The translations under genes were made by a program, and so were the position numbers. Under the pieces are notes generated by a model. That model had not been told where the DNA came from and made no database searches. It worked only from the letters and a program-made list of their open reading frames with translations. Positions 17,817 through 26,781 of a stretch of 64,000 nt of DNA are shown here, one piece after another. This stretch comes from Melaminivora suipulveris (GTDB lineage Bacteria; Pseudomonadota; Gammaproteobacteria; Burkholderiales; Burkholderiaceae_C), in NCBI RefSeq assembly GCF_003008575.1, contig NZ_CP027667.1, forward strand, positions 493,501 through 557,500. The letters are read 5' to 3'. Position 1 is the first letter of the stretch; every line of letters starts with the position of its first letter.

Positions 17817-18731
17817 TCAGCGGGCGGCGCCGGCCTTGTTGGACAGGCCCCAGACGTAGGCCGTCAGCACGTTGATCTGCGCATCGGTCAGCTTGTCCTT
17901 TTGCGCCGGCATCTCGTTGGTCTTGCCGTTGTTGATGATGTTGACGATGGCCGCCTCACCCCAGCCGTGCAGCCAGATGTCGTCGGTCAGGTTGGGCGCG
18001 CCCAGGGCCGTGTTGCCCTTGCCGTCCATGCCATGACAGGCCGCGCAGGCGGTGAACTTGGACTTGCCCAGCGACGCCTTGAGTGAATCGTGCGGGCTGC
18101 CCGCCAGGCTCAGCACGTAGTGCGCCACGTTGCGCACGTCCTCGGACGAGCCCACCGCCGCGCCCATGGGCGGCATGATGCCCACGCGGCCATCCTGGAT
18201 GGTCGTGTGGATGTTCTCGGCCGTGCCGCCGTGCAGCCAGTCGCCGTCCGTCAGGTTGGGAAAGCCCTTGCTGCCGCGCGCGTCCGAGCCGTGGCACTGC
18301 GCGCAGTTGTTCATGAACAGGCGATCGCCAATGGCCATGGCCGCCGGATCGCCGGCCAGCTCTTCGGTCTTCATGCTCGCGAAGCGCGCGTACACCGGCG
18401 CCTCGGCCTCCTGGGCGCGGCTGACCTCGGCCTGGTACTCGCCCAGCTGCGTCCAGCCCAGCTTTCCGGCGTAGGTGCCCAGGCCGGGGTAGGCGATCAG
18501 ATAGCCCGCGCCGAATATCAGCGTGATGACGAACAGCCACATCCACCAGCGCGGCATGGGGTTGTTCATCTCCGTCAGGTCCACGTCCCAGACGTGGCCG
18601 GTGGTGTTGTCTGCAGTTGACTCGACCTTCTTGCGCGAAGTGAGCCACAGCAGCAGGCCGCAGGCGACGATGCCGACGATGGTGATGCCGGCCACGTAGA
18701 GGGACCAGAAATTGCTGGTGAAATCGCTCAT
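17817..18731 (-). CDS. ccoP: cbb3-type cytochrome c oxidase subunit III (diheme)
   Basis: 304 residues. Two N-terminal membrane segments (about 9-30 and 62-82), then two periplasmic cytochrome c domains with heme sites CAQCH and CAACH. Distal methionine candidates occur in GIMPPMG and NEMPAQ. It passes electrons from soluble cytochrome c to CcoO and CcoN. It lies 34 bases downstream of ccoQ. Confidence 0.97.
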   Translation of the reverse strand: MSDFTSNFWSLYVAGITIVGIVACGLLLWLTSRKKVESTADNTTGHVWDVDLTEMNNPMPRWWMWLFVITLIFGAGYLIAYPGLGTYAGKLGWTQLGEYQAEVSRAQEAEAPVYARFASMKTEELAGDPAAMAIGDRLFMNNCAQCHGSDARGSKGFPNLTDGDWLHGGTAENIHTTIQDGRVGIMPPMGAAVGSSEDVRNVAHYVLSLAGSPHDSLKASLGKSKFTACAACHGMDGKGNTALGAPNLTDDIWLHGWGEAAIVNIINNGKTNEMPAQKDKLTDAQINVLTAYVWGLSNKAGAAR

Positions 18732-18765
18732 GGGTTATCTCTCTTGTTGTGTACTGCCCAGGCCC

Positions 18766-18903
18766 TCAGTCCTCGGCGAAGGGCAGCTGCGCCGCCTCAT
18801 CGAAGCGGCTCTGGTTGCTGCGCCGCCAGGCCCAGAACCAGATGCCCAGAAAGCATGCCAGCGAGGCCAGCGTGGCCACGATGCGCATGGTGGTGATGTC
18901 CAT
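18766..18903 (-). CDS. ccoQ: cbb3 oxidase small subunit IV (CcoQ/FixQ)
   Basis: A 45-residue frame with one membrane helix (TMRIVATLASLACFLGIWFWAW) and a polar tail (RRSNQSRFDEAAQLPFAED). This is the size and shape of CcoQ, which stabilises the assembled oxidase. AGGAG lies about 7 bases before ATG 18903. It sits exactly between ccoO and ccoP, the conserved position. Confidence 0.92.
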   Translation of the reverse strand: MDITTMRIVATLASLACFLGIWFWAWRRSNQSRFDEAAQLPFAED

Positions 18904-18932
18904 GACTGCTCTCCTTCGGCGTGTATGGCGGC

Positions 18933-19559
18933 TCAGCGCAGCGCGCGGCCCAGCACCTGCAGATAGGCGACCAGCGCGTCCATCTCGGTCTTGCCCTTGA
19001 CGTCCTCGCTCGCCTTGCCGATCTCATCGTCGCTGTAGGGCACGCCCACGGTGCGCAGCGCCTTCATGTGGCGTGGCATGGCGGCGGCATCGACCTGGTT
19101 CTTTTCCAGCCAGGGGTAGGCCGGCATGTTGGACTCGGGCACCACGTCGCGCGGGTTGTTCAGGTGGATGCGGTGCCACTCGTCGCTGTACTTGCCGCCC
19201 ACGCGGTGCAGGTCCGGGCCGGTGCGCTTGGAACCCCACAGATGCGGATGGTCGTAGACGAACTCGCCGGCCACCGAGTAGTGGCCATAGCGCAACGTCT
19301 CGGCGCGGAAGGGGCGAATCATCTGCGAGTGGCAGTTGTTGCAACCCTCGCGCACGTAGATGTCGCGCCCGGCCAGTTGCAGCGCGGTGTAGGGCTTGAG
19401 GCCCTGCACAGCTTCGGTGGTGGACTTCTGGAAGAACAGCGGCACGATCTCCACCAGGCCGCCGATGGCGACCACGACGAGGATCAGCACGATCATCAGG
19501 AAGTTGCTGGTCTCGACCTTCTCGTGCGTGAAACCAGTGCTTTTATTCGCGTTGGACAT
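18933..19559 (-). CDS. ccoO: cbb3-type cytochrome c oxidase subunit II (monoheme)
   Basis: 208 residues. One N-terminal membrane helix (about 20-43), then a periplasmic cytochrome c domain with heme motif CNNCH ([15 protein letters not shown]) and methionine ligand candidate in [10 protein letters not shown]. It mediates electron transfer to CcoN. It starts 20 bases after the ccoN stop. Confidence 0.97.
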   Translation of the reverse strand: MSNANKSTGFTHEKVETSNFLMIVLILVVVAIGGLVEIVPLFFQKSTTEAVQGLKPYTALQLAGRDIYVREGCNNCHSQMIRPFRAETLRYGHYSVAGEFVYDHPHLWGSKRTGPDLHRVGGKYSDEWHRIHLNNPRDVVPESNMPAYPWLEKNQVDAAAMPRHMKALRTVGVPYSDDEIGKASEDVKGKTEMDALVAYLQVLGRALR

Positions 19560-19579
19560 GTTTCAAGAGCTCCTGGTGC

Positions 19580-21022
19580 TCAGGCGTGCGCAGCGTTGAC
19601 TGCGGGGATGGGCAGCTTGACCGAGCGGCCGGAAATCGCCGTGACCCAGACGTTCCAGGCCATGATGCACATGCCCGTCAGGTACAGCACGCCGCCGGCG
19701 AAGCGGATGGCGTAGAACGGGTAGGTGGCCTTCACGCTCTCGACGAAGGTGTAGGTCAGCGTGCCGTCGGCGTTCACGGCGCGCCACATCAGACCCTGCA
19801 TCACGCCGGCAATCCACATCGCGGCGATGTACAGCACGATGCCGATGGTGGCCAGCCAGAAGTGCAGCTCGATGGCCTTGATGGAGTGCATCTTTTCCTT
19901 GCCAAACAGGCGCGGCACCAGGTAGTAGAGCGAGCCCATGGTGATCAGGCCCACCCAGCCCAGGGCGCCGGCGTGCACGTGGCCCACCGTCCAGTCGGTG
20001 TAGTGGCTCAGGGCGTTGACGGTCTTGATGGACATCATCGGACCCTCGAACGTGGACATGCCGTAGAACGACAGGGACACGATCAGGAAACGCAGGATGG
20101 GGTCGTCGCGCAGTTTGTGCCAGGCACCCGACAGGGTCATGATGCCGTTGATCATCCCGCCCCAGGACGGTGCCAGCAGGATCAGCGAGAACACCATGCC
20201 CACGGACTGCGTCCAGTCGGGCAGCGCGGTGTAGTGCAGGTGGTGCGGGCCGGCCCACATGTAGGTAAAGATCAGCGCCCAGAAGTGCACGATCGACAGG
20301 CGATAGCTGTACACCGGGCGGCCGGCCTGCTTGGGGATGAAGTAGTACATCATCCCGAGGAAACCGGTGGTGAGATAAAAGCCCACGGCGTTATGGCCGT
20401 ACCACCACTGCACCATGGCGTCCTGCACGCCGGCGTAGGCCGAGTAGCTCTTCATGAAGCCAGCCGGAATGGCGGCGCTGTTGACGATGTGCAGCAGGGC
20501 CACGGCGATGATGAAGGCGCCGAAGAACCAGTTGGCCACGTAGATGTGGCGCACCTTGCGGATGCCGATGGTGCCGAAGAACACGATGGCATAGCTGACC
20601 CACACGGCAGCGATCAGGATGTCGATGGGCCACTCGAGTTCGGCGTATTCCTTGCTCGACGTGTAGCCCAGCGGCAGCGTGATGACCGCGGCGACGATGA
20701 CCGCCTGCCAGCCCCAGAAGGTGAAGCTGGCGAGCTTGGGCAGGAACAGGCGCGTCTGGCAGGTACGCTGCACCACCCAGTAACTGGTGGCAAACAGACC
20801 GCAACCGCCGAAGGCGAAGATCACCGCATTGGTGTGCAGCGGGCGCAGGCGCCCGTAGCTGAGCCAGGGAATGCCGAGGTTCAGTTCAGGCCAGGTCAAC
20901 TGGGCGGCGATGAACACCCCGACCAGCATGCCGACCACCCCCCACACGACCGACATGATCGTGAACTGGCGCACGACGGTGTCGTCGTAGTGCGCTATTT
21001 TTGTTTGTTGTGCAGATTCCAT
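19580..21022 (-). CDS. ccoN: cbb3-type cytochrome c oxidase catalytic subunit I
   Basis: 480 residues with about twelve membrane helices. Conserved elements include [40 protein letters not shown], the binuclear-site region [16 protein letters not shown] and [17 protein letters not shown]. CcoN carries heme b, heme b3 and CuB and reduces oxygen with high affinity while pumping protons. The start ATG 21022 has AAGAGG 8 bases upstream. An FNR/Anr-type box lies 56 bases upstream, overlapping the ccoS end. Confidence 0.97.
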   Translation of the reverse strand: MESAQQTKIAHYDDTVVRQFTIMSVVWGVVGMLVGVFIAAQLTWPELNLGIPWLSYGRLRPLHTNAVIFAFGGCGLFATSYWVVQRTCQTRLFLPKLASFTFWGWQAVIVAAVITLPLGYTSSKEYAELEWPIDILIAAVWVSYAIVFFGTIGIRKVRHIYVANWFFGAFIIAVALLHIVNSAAIPAGFMKSYSAYAGVQDAMVQWWYGHNAVGFYLTTGFLGMMYYFIPKQAGRPVYSYRLSIVHFWALIFTYMWAGPHHLHYTALPDWTQSVGMVFSLILLAPSWGGMINGIMTLSGAWHKLRDDPILRFLIVSLSFYGMSTFEGPMMSIKTVNALSHYTDWTVGHVHAGALGWVGLITMGSLYYLVPRLFGKEKMHSIKAIELHFWLATIGIVLYIAAMWIAGVMQGLMWRAVNADGTLTYTFVESVKATYPFYAIRFAGGVLYLTGMCIMAWNVWVTAISGRSVKLPIPAVNAAHA

Positions 21023-21077
21023 CGGGCACCTCTTGTAATTGCGGCAAAAAGTTTCAGGCAGGCTCGCTTTGTGGGAT

Positions 21078-21091
21078 TTGACCGAAGTCAA
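21078..21091 (-). promoter_or_regulatory. Candidate FNR/Anr box upstream of ccoN
   Basis: Perfect inverted repeat TTGAC-CGAA-GTCAA. The half-sites match FNR-type TTGAY. Its right arm overlaps the ccoS stop codon. A class II site (centre -41.5) would place the transcript start near 21043, about 20 bases before ccoN. The matching -10 there is poor. Confidence 0.6.
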
Positions 21092-21225
21092 CCATCGCGC
21101 AGAATGCGCTCCCCCTCTTGATCGACGTTTTCGAATTGTCCCCGGTAGACCGCCCACCACAGGCCGGCCAGCACGAACAGCACCAGCACCACGGACAGAG
21201 GGATCAGCAGGTAAAGAATGTCCAT
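21088..21225 (-). CDS. ccoS: cbb3 oxidase assembly protein CcoS
   Basis: 45 residues: an N-terminal membrane helix ([23 protein letters not shown]) followed by [21 protein letters not shown], the CcoS signature. CcoS is required to insert heme and copper into CcoN. The ATG at 21225 is one base after the ccoI stop (TGA-C-ATG), so translation is coupled. Confidence 0.95.
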   Translation of the reverse strand: MDILYLLIPLSVVLVLFVLAGLWWAVYRGQFENVDQEGERILRDG

Positions 21226-21226
21226 G

Positions 21227-23635
21227 TCAGGCCATCTCCAGCGGGGTGGGCGCCGCGTGCGGCGCGATAGGGTCGGGTGTTGCGGCCGCGCCACCGGCAT
21301 CGCGTGCCAGGCGGGCGGCATTGGCCACCACCAGCAGTGAACTGAGCGCCATGCCCAGGCCGGCCAGCCAGGGCGGCATGAGCCCGGCGATCGCCAGCGG
21401 CACGCCCAGGGCGTTGTAGCCGGCCGCCCACGCCAGGTTCTGGCGCACGATGCGCAGGGTGCGGCGCGACAGCAGCAGCGTTTGCGCGACCGCGTCGAGA
21501 TTGTCGCCCATAACCACGAAGTCAGACTTTGACTGCGCCAGCGGAACGGCCCGGCCAAACGCGAACGAGGCATGGGCGCCGGCCAGCACCGGCCCGTCGT
21601 TCAGGCCATCGCCCACCATGGCCACCAGGTGGCCGGCATCCTGCAGCGCGCGCAGGCGCGCCAGCTTGTCCTGCGGCGTGCAGCCGCCCTGTGCCACTTC
21701 GATGCCGGCGCGCGCTGCTATGCGCTGCACGGCGACGTCGTGGTCGCCCGACAGCAATTGCACCGCCACGCCAGCCTGCTGCAGGGCCTGCACCACGGCC
21801 TGAGCCTGTGGACGCAGCTCCTCGGCGAAGGCAAAGCGCGCCAGTTCCTGCACGCGACCGGCGTGCTCCAGCGACAGCACCGCCTGCTGGCCGCCGCTGC
21901 CGCCCTGCCCCACGCGCGTGTGCACTGGCGAGCCCAGGCGCAGCGTGCACGCGCCCTCCTGCGCCCACTGCGCCGTCGCCACCAGGCCGGCGCCAGCGAT
22001 CTCCTGCACCTCGCCGATGGTCCAATCAGCGGCCACGCCGTCCAGCCCCTTGGCCGTGCCTGCGATGGCGCGTGAGACCGGGTGCAGCGAATGCCGCGCC
22101 AGCAGCGCCGCCAGCGCCAGCGCCGCCTCGCGCGTCAGGTGGCCCTCCGGCGGCAGTTGTACGTCCTGCAACGCCAGGCCGTCGCGCGTCAGCGTGCCGG
22201 TCTTGTCGAAGACCAGCGTATCGACAGCCGCCAGAGCCTCCAGCGCCTGCAGGTTGCGCACCAGCACGCCGCGGCGCGCCAGCGTGCCGGCGGTGGTCAG
22301 CATGGCCACGGGAGTGGCCAGCGACAGCGCGCACGGGCAGGTCACGACCAGCACCGCCACGGCGACCATCAGCGCATGGCTGGGATCGGTGGGCCACCAC
22401 CAGGCGGCGGCGCCGGCGGCAGCCAGCAGCACCCCGATCAAAAACGGCCGGGCGATGCGGTCGGCCAGCTGCGCCAGGCGCGGCTTTTGCAGCGAAGCGC
22501 TCTCCATCAGCGCCACGATCTGGCCGAAGCGCGTGGCTTCGCCCAGGCTGTCCACGCGCACCTGCACGGCGGCGCGCAGGTTGTAGCTGCCGGCGGTGAC
22601 GCTGGCGCCCTGCGGCTTGGCCACGGGCGTCGATTCGCCCGTCAGCAGCGCCTCGTCGGCCTGCGTGCTGCCAGCCACGATGCAGCCATCGGCCGGGAAG
22701 GCCTCGCCCGGCAGCACGCGCACCACGTCGCCCACTTTCAGGCGCCGCGTGGCCACGCGCTCGAAGCTGCCGTCCGCGCGCTGGCGCTCGACGCTGTCGG
22801 GCAGCCGGTTCATCACGGCTTCCAGCGCGCCGGCGGTGCGGTCGCGCAGGCGCAGCTCCAGCCAGCGGCCGGTGAGCAGGAAGAACACGAACATGGTCAG
22901 CGAGTCGTAATAGACCTCGCGCCCGAACGGCCCCGTCGGATCGAAGGTGCCCAGCATGCTGACGACGAAGGTGATCAGCATGCCGGCGGCCACCGGCAGA
23001 TCCATGCTGACGCGGCGCTGGCGAATGTCGCGCAGGGCGCTTGAGAAGAACGGCCCGCAGGCAAACAGCACCACCGGCAGGCTGATGACCCACGAAGCCC
23101 AGCGCAGCAGCTGCTCCATCTCCAGCGTCAGGTCGCCCGGCATGGCGCGGTAGGCGGGCCACGCGTACATCATGACCTGCATCATGCAAAAGCCCGCCAC
23201 CAGCCAGCGCCACAGCGCGCGCCGGTGCTCGCGCTGGCGGTGCTCGCGCGCGAAGGCGTCCATGGCTGGAAGCGCCCGGTAGCCGGCGCGCTGCACGGCC
23301 GCCACCCAGCCCGAGGGCCGCACCTGCTGCGCATCCCACACCACGCGCGCGCGGCAGGTCGCGGCGCTCACGTCCGCCTCGCGCACGCCCGGCACGCGGC
23401 GCAGCGCCTCCTCGATGGTTAAAGCGCAGGCCGCGCAGTGCATGCCGGAGAGCACCACGTGCGACTCCCACGTCGCCTCCTCGGGCGGTGCATCGGCGGG
23501 CGCTGCCTGCTGGCGGCCGAAGGACGACCACTCCTGCGGATCATCGAGCAGGGCCGACGCGGACACAGGCACCGGCGCATCGGCCACGGCGCCGGCTCCG
23601 AAGGCACGCGACGGCTCGGATGCGGAAAATGACAT
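21227..23635 (-). CDS. ccoI: Copper-transporting P1B-type ATPase for cbb3 oxidase assembly (CcoI/CopA2)
   Basis: About 802 residues. An N-terminal heavy-metal domain with GMHCAAC (SGMHCAACALTIEEAL), a membrane CPC site (TCPCALSLATP), phosphorylation motif DKTGTLTR and hinge GDGLNDGPVL define a P1B ATPase. CcoI supplies copper for the CuB site of CcoN. I use ATG 23635; an upstream ATG at 23671 lies within an FNR-type box, so translation from there is unlikely. A TAACCT -10-like hexamer at 23643-23648 would give a leaderless or near-leaderless mRNA. Confidence 0.93.
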   Translation of the reverse strand: MSFSASEPSRAFGAGAVADAPVPVSASALLDDPQEWSSFGRQQAAPADAPPEEATWESHVVLSGMHCAACALTIEEALRRVPGVREADVSAATCRARVVWDAQQVRPSGWVAAVQRAGYRALPAMDAFAREHRQREHRRALWRWLVAGFCMMQVMMYAWPAYRAMPGDLTLEMEQLLRWASWVISLPVVLFACGPFFSSALRDIRQRRVSMDLPVAAGMLITFVVSMLGTFDPTGPFGREVYYDSLTMFVFFLLTGRWLELRLRDRTAGALEAVMNRLPDSVERQRADGSFERVATRRLKVGDVVRVLPGEAFPADGCIVAGSTQADEALLTGESTPVAKPQGASVTAGSYNLRAAVQVRVDSLGEATRFGQIVALMESASLQKPRLAQLADRIARPFLIGVLLAAAGAAAWWWPTDPSHALMVAVAVLVVTCPCALSLATPVAMLTTAGTLARRGVLVRNLQALEALAAVDTLVFDKTGTLTRDGLALQDVQLPPEGHLTREAALALAALLARHSLHPVSRAIAGTAKGLDGVAADWTIGEVQEIAGAGLVATAQWAQEGACTLRLGSPVHTRVGQGGSGGQQAVLSLEHAGRVQELARFAFAEELRPQAQAVVQALQQAGVAVQLLSGDHDVAVQRIAARAGIEVAQGGCTPQDKLARLRALQDAGHLVAMVGDGLNDGPVLAGAHASFAFGRAVPLAQSKSDFVVMGDNLDAVAQTLLLSRRTLRIVRQNLAWAAGYNALGVPLAIAGLMPPWLAGLGMALSSLLVVANAARLARDAGGAAATPDPIAPHAAPTPLEMA

Positions 23636-23670
23636 GGGAGCGAGGTTACCCTCGGGGGCCAACAGGCTCA

Positions 23671-23684
23671 TTGACTTGCATCAA
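23671..23684. promoter_or_regulatory. Candidate FNR/Anr box shared by ccoI and uspA
   Basis: TTGAC-TTGC-ATCAA, a near-consensus FNR site in the gap between divergent ccoI and uspA. Its centre (23677.5) is 41 bases from the start predicted by TATGCT at 23706-23711 toward uspA, and 41 bases from one predicted by TAACCT at 23643-23648 toward ccoI, the class II spacing in both directions. Confidence 0.7.
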
Positions 23685-23705
23685 GACACGGAACAGAGCC
23701 AATCC

Positions 23706-23711
23706 TATGCT
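23706..23711 (+). promoter_or_regulatory. Probable -10 box of the uspA promoter
   Basis: TATGCT placed so that transcription would begin near 23718, 41 bases from the centre of the FNR-type box. This would make uspA an oxygen-limitation-induced gene. Confidence 0.5.
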
Positions 23712-23773
23712 CCCCCGTGCAATCGGCAAAATCCCTGCCATAACCCCACGCAACCACAACGAGGAGCTACGCC

Positions 23774-24217
23774 ATGTACCAACGCATCCTGATCGCCACC
23801 GACGGATCGGAGCTGTCCGAAAAGGCCGTGCACAGCGGGCTTGAGCTGGCACGCCTGTCGGGCGCGTCCGTGGTCGCGCTGAAGGTGGTGCCGCGCTACC
23901 CGCGCAGTTATTTCGAGGGCGGCGCCGCCGTGGACCCGGCCGAGATCAAGCGTGTCGAGACCCACTGGGGCGAGGCGGCGCTGGCGCTGGTGAATGACAT
24001 CAAGACCCGCGCCAAGACCGATGGCGTGAACGCCAAGGCAGTCGTCGTCAAGTCCGACCTGATCGCCGAGGCCATCATCGCCGCCGCGAAGAAGCACGAG
24101 TGCGACCTGATCGTCATGGCCTCGCACGGCCGCAAGGGCCTCAAGCGCATGTTGCTGGGCAGCGAGACGCAGCACGTGCTGACGCACTCGCACATCCCGG
24201 TGCTGGTGCTGCGCTGA
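23774..24217 (+). CDS. Universal stress protein (UspA family)
   Basis: 147 residues, one Usp domain. The start YQRILIATDGSELSEKAV and the ATP-binding type G-2x-G-9x-G(S/T) pattern in ASHGRKGLKRMLLGSETQHVL with the closing SHIPVLVLR are diagnostic. Such proteins bind ATP and support survival in energy or oxygen limitation. GAGGAG about 7 bases upstream supports the ATG. Divergent placement from ccoI across an FNR-type box suggests anaerobic or microaerobic induction. Confidence 0.95.
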   Translation: MYQRILIATDGSELSEKAVHSGLELARLSGASVVALKVVPRYPRSYFEGGAAVDPAEIKRVETHWGEAALALVNDIKTRAKTDGVNAKAVVVKSDLIAEAIIAAAKKHECDLIVMASHGRKGLKRMLLGSETQHVLTHSHIPVLVLR

Positions 24218-24220
24218 GGC

Positions 24221-24281
24221 GAAATATCAGCCAAAAAGGCCTTGAGTCGGCGTAAATAAAGCGCCGACAGCTATCAAAATG
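24221..24281 (-). repeat. Dispersed repeat copy 3
   Basis: Reverse copy starting just after the uspA stop (24217). On the minus strand it reads GATAGCTGTCGGCGC, then TTTATTTACGCCGACTCAAG and GCCTTTTTGGC. Confidence 0.8.
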
Positions 24282-24332
24282 TGAGTATCCAGCCCTGCGC
24301 GCCTCCCCGTGCGTGCAGGACTGTAGCGGCGC

Positions 24333-25898
24333 TCAGCCGGCGAACAGCGCCTTGTGCTGCTCGCGCAGCAGGTTCTTCTGCACCTTGCCCATGGTATTGC
24401 GCGGCAGTTCGCCGGCGATGAAGCACTGCTTGGGCACCTTGTAGTTCGCCATCTGGCTTTTCAAAGCCGCCAGGATGGCCTGCGGATCGGGCTGTGCGCC
24501 CGCGCGGGCAACCAGCACGGCCACGCCGACCTCGCCGAAATCCGGGTGCGGCACGCCCACCACGGCGCTCTCGGCCACGCCGGGCAGTTCGTTGATGGCG
24601 GCTTCGACCTCGGCCGGATAGACGTTGTAGCCGCCGCTGATGATCAGGTCCTTGCTGCGCCCGACGATCGTGACGTAGCCACGCGCATCCACCAGGCCCA
24701 CGTCGCCGGTCCTGAACCAGCCGTCCGCGGTGAACTCCTCGGCGGTCTTCTCGGGCATGCGCCAGTAGCCCTTGAAGACATTGGGGCCGCGCACCTGGAT
24801 GTGACCGGTCTCGCCAGCAGCCAGCGGACTGCCGCCGTCGTCCATCACACGCAGGCCAACGCCCGGCAAGGGGAAGCCCACCGTGCCGCCGCGGCGCTCG
24901 TGCTGGCCGCCATGGCGCGCGTCCGGGCCGTAGGGGTTGGAGGTCAGCATGATGGTCTCGCTCATGCCGTAGCGCTCCAGGATGGTGTGGCCGGTGCGCT
25001 CCTGCCACTGGCGGAAAGTCTCGATGAGCAGCGGCGCCGAGCCGGAGATGAACAGCCGCATCTGCGCCGCTGCCTCGCGCGTCAGGCGCGCGTCGGCCAG
25101 CATGCGCACGTACAGCGTCGGCACGCCCATGAACACGCTGGCGCGCGGCATGGCGTCGATGACGGCGCGCGGATCGAACTTGGCGAACCAGATCATCTTG
25201 CTGCCATTGAGCAAGGCTCCGTGGCTGGCGACGAACAGGCCGTGCACGTGGAAGATCGGCAGCGCGTGGATCAGCACGTCGCCAGGCCGCCAGCCCCAGT
25301 AGTCCTGCAGCACGCGGGCGTTGGTCAGCAGGTTGCCGTGCGTCAGCATCGCGCCCTTGCTGCGGCCGGTGGTGCCGCTGGTGTAGAGGATGGCCGCCAG
25401 ATCATCGGCGCCGCGCGCCGCGGGCTCGTGCTCGTCGCTGAAATGCACGGCGCGCTCCAGCAGGCTGCCGCCCCGCTCGTCATCCAGGGTGTAGACCTGC
25501 TGCGTGCCGGCGGCAAAGGCAATGCGCGAGACCCAGCCGAAGTTGACCGGCGTGCAGACCACCACCGCCGGCTCGGCATTGCCGACGAAGTATTCGATCT
25601 CGCCGCTTTGGTAGGCGGTGTTGAGCGGCAGGTAGACGTGGCCGGCGCGCAGCGTGGCCAGGTACAGCATCAGCGCCTCGACGGATTTTTCCACCTGCAC
25701 GGCGATGCGGCTGCCCGCCGGCAGCTCAAGCGAGGCCAGCAGGTTGGCGATGCGGGCGCTGCCGCGCTCCAGGTCGCGCCAGGTGTAGTGCAGCCAGCCG
25801 CCGGCGGGCGTTGCCGCTTCGATGGCGGTGCCGTCCAGGTCAAGGGGAAAGGCGGCGCGCAGGGCGCTGTACAGATTGATCGATTCGGTGGTGGACAT
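24333..25898 (-). CDS. matB: Malonyl-CoA synthetase (acyl-AMP-forming)
   Basis: 521 residues, the ANL adenylate-forming fold. Motifs: AILYTSGTTGRSKGAMLTHGN (P-loop), LPIFHVHGLFVA, ERYGMSETIMLTSNPY, the hinge GWFRTGDVG and the C-terminal catalytic lysine in PRNTMGKVQKNLLRE. The sequence closely follows the MatB group, which makes malonyl-CoA from malonate, CoA and ATP. Context agrees: a malonyl-CoA decarboxylase gene lies on the same strand three genes upstream. It begins 36 bases after the enoyl-CoA hydratase gene. Confidence 0.9.
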   Translation of the reverse strand: MSTTESINLYSALRAAFPLDLDGTAIEAATPAGGWLHYTWRDLERGSARIANLLASLELPAGSRIAVQVEKSVEALMLYLATLRAGHVYLPLNTAYQSGEIEYFVGNAEPAVVVCTPVNFGWVSRIAFAAGTQQVYTLDDERGGSLLERAVHFSDEHEPAARGADDLAAILYTSGTTGRSKGAMLTHGNLLTNARVLQDYWGWRPGDVLIHALPIFHVHGLFVASHGALLNGSKMIWFAKFDPRAVIDAMPRASVFMGVPTLYVRMLADARLTREAAAQMRLFISGSAPLLIETFRQWQERTGHTILERYGMSETIMLTSNPYGPDARHGGQHERRGGTVGFPLPGVGLRVMDDGGSPLAAGETGHIQVRGPNVFKGYWRMPEKTAEEFTADGWFRTGDVGLVDARGYVTIVGRSKDLIISGGYNVYPAEVEAAINELPGVAESAVVGVPHPDFGEVGVAVLVARAGAQPDPQAILAALKSQMANYKVPKQCFIAGELPRNTMGKVQKNLLREQHKALFAG

Positions 25899-25934
25899 GA
25901 CAGGCAGGTTGACGTGCGGGCCGTGACCCAGGGA

Positions 25935-26753
25935 TCAAAACACGGGCGGGCGCTTGGCCAGGAAGGCGGCGATGCCCTCGCGGTGCTCGGCGCTGTCGGC
26001 ATACGCGTACGGGTCGACAGGCGCCTGATTCACTACATTTTTTATAGCTATAGGTGCTTCATCGGCGCCGACTGAAGCCATTTTTTGCTCAGACCAGGCG
26101 CGCAGCGTCTGTTTGTTCATGCGCGCCGCGCCCGGCGCCAGCGCGGCGATGCGGCGCACGCTGGCCAGTGCCTCGCCCGAAAGCTGCTCGGGCGCCACCA
26201 CCCGGCTGAGAAAGCCGCGCTGCGCCATCTCGGCGGCGCCGAAGGTGGCGGCTTCCAGCAGCATCTGCCGCGCCACCACCTCGCCCACGGCGCCGGCGAC
26301 CAGCGCGGCCTCGCGCGGCGCCATGGGAAAACCCAGGCGCGCGATCGGCGCGCCAAAGCGCGCGTCGGCGGCGGCGATGCGGATGTCGCAGCAGCTGACG
26401 ATCTCCACGCCCGCGCCCATGCAGGCGCCGGCGATGGCGGCGACGATGGGCACGTCGCACTCCAGCATGGCCGACAGGCCGCCCCAGACCTCATCCTCGT
26501 GAAAGGCGCGCAGCTGCGCCGCGTCGAAGCGAAAGCGCGGGTACTCCGAGATGTCGCCGCCGGCGCAAAACGCCCCGCCCGCGCCCTCGATCAGCACGCA
26601 GCGCAGGGTGGCATCGCCCTGCACCGCCTGAAAGACCTCGCGCAGCTGGCGCCACATGGCGCGCGACATGGCGTTCAGCCGGCCGTCGTGGCGCAGCAGC
26701 ACGCGTGCCACGTCTTCGCCCGCGTCGCGCCGCAACTCCACCGCCGCCGTCAT
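25935..26753 (-). CDS. Enoyl-CoA hydratase/isomerase family protein
   Basis: 272 residues, crotonase fold. The oxyanion-hole segments GGAFCAGGDISEY and AIAGACMGAGVEIVSCCDIRIA are present, and the glutamate in CMGAGVEI region and GFPMAPREAALV follow the usual order. Its exact substrate is unknown; in malonate clusters such genes may act on side products. Near the C-terminus an in-frame dispersed repeat (26031-26092) encodes QKMASVGADEAPIAIKNVV, replacing or extending the normal linker before the final YADSAEHREGIAAFLAKRPPVF. Confidence 0.9.
   Translation of the reverse strand: MTAAVELRRDAGEDVARVLLRHDGRLNAMSRAMWRQLREVFQAVQGDATLRCVLIEGAGGAFCAGGDISEYPRFRFDAAQLRAFHEDEVWGGLSAMLECDVPIVAAIAGACMGAGVEIVSCCDIRIAAADARFGAPIARLGFPMAPREAALVAGAVGEVVARQMLLEAATFGAAEMAQRGFLSRVVAPEQLSGEALASVRRIAALAPGAARMNKQTLRAWSEQKMASVGADEAPIAIKNVVNQAPVDPYAYADSAEHREGIAAFLAKRPPVF
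26031..26092 (+). repeat. Dispersed repeat copy 4, inside the enoyl-CoA hydratase gene
   Basis: Forward copy containing the palindrome TATAGCTATA and the core GCGCCGACTGAAGCC, then ATTTTTTGCTC. The gene is on the minus strand, so the repeat is translated antisense and stays open. Confidence 0.75.
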
Positions 26754-26781
26754 GGCGCCGCCCTGCCCTGCGTGCGCGCGC

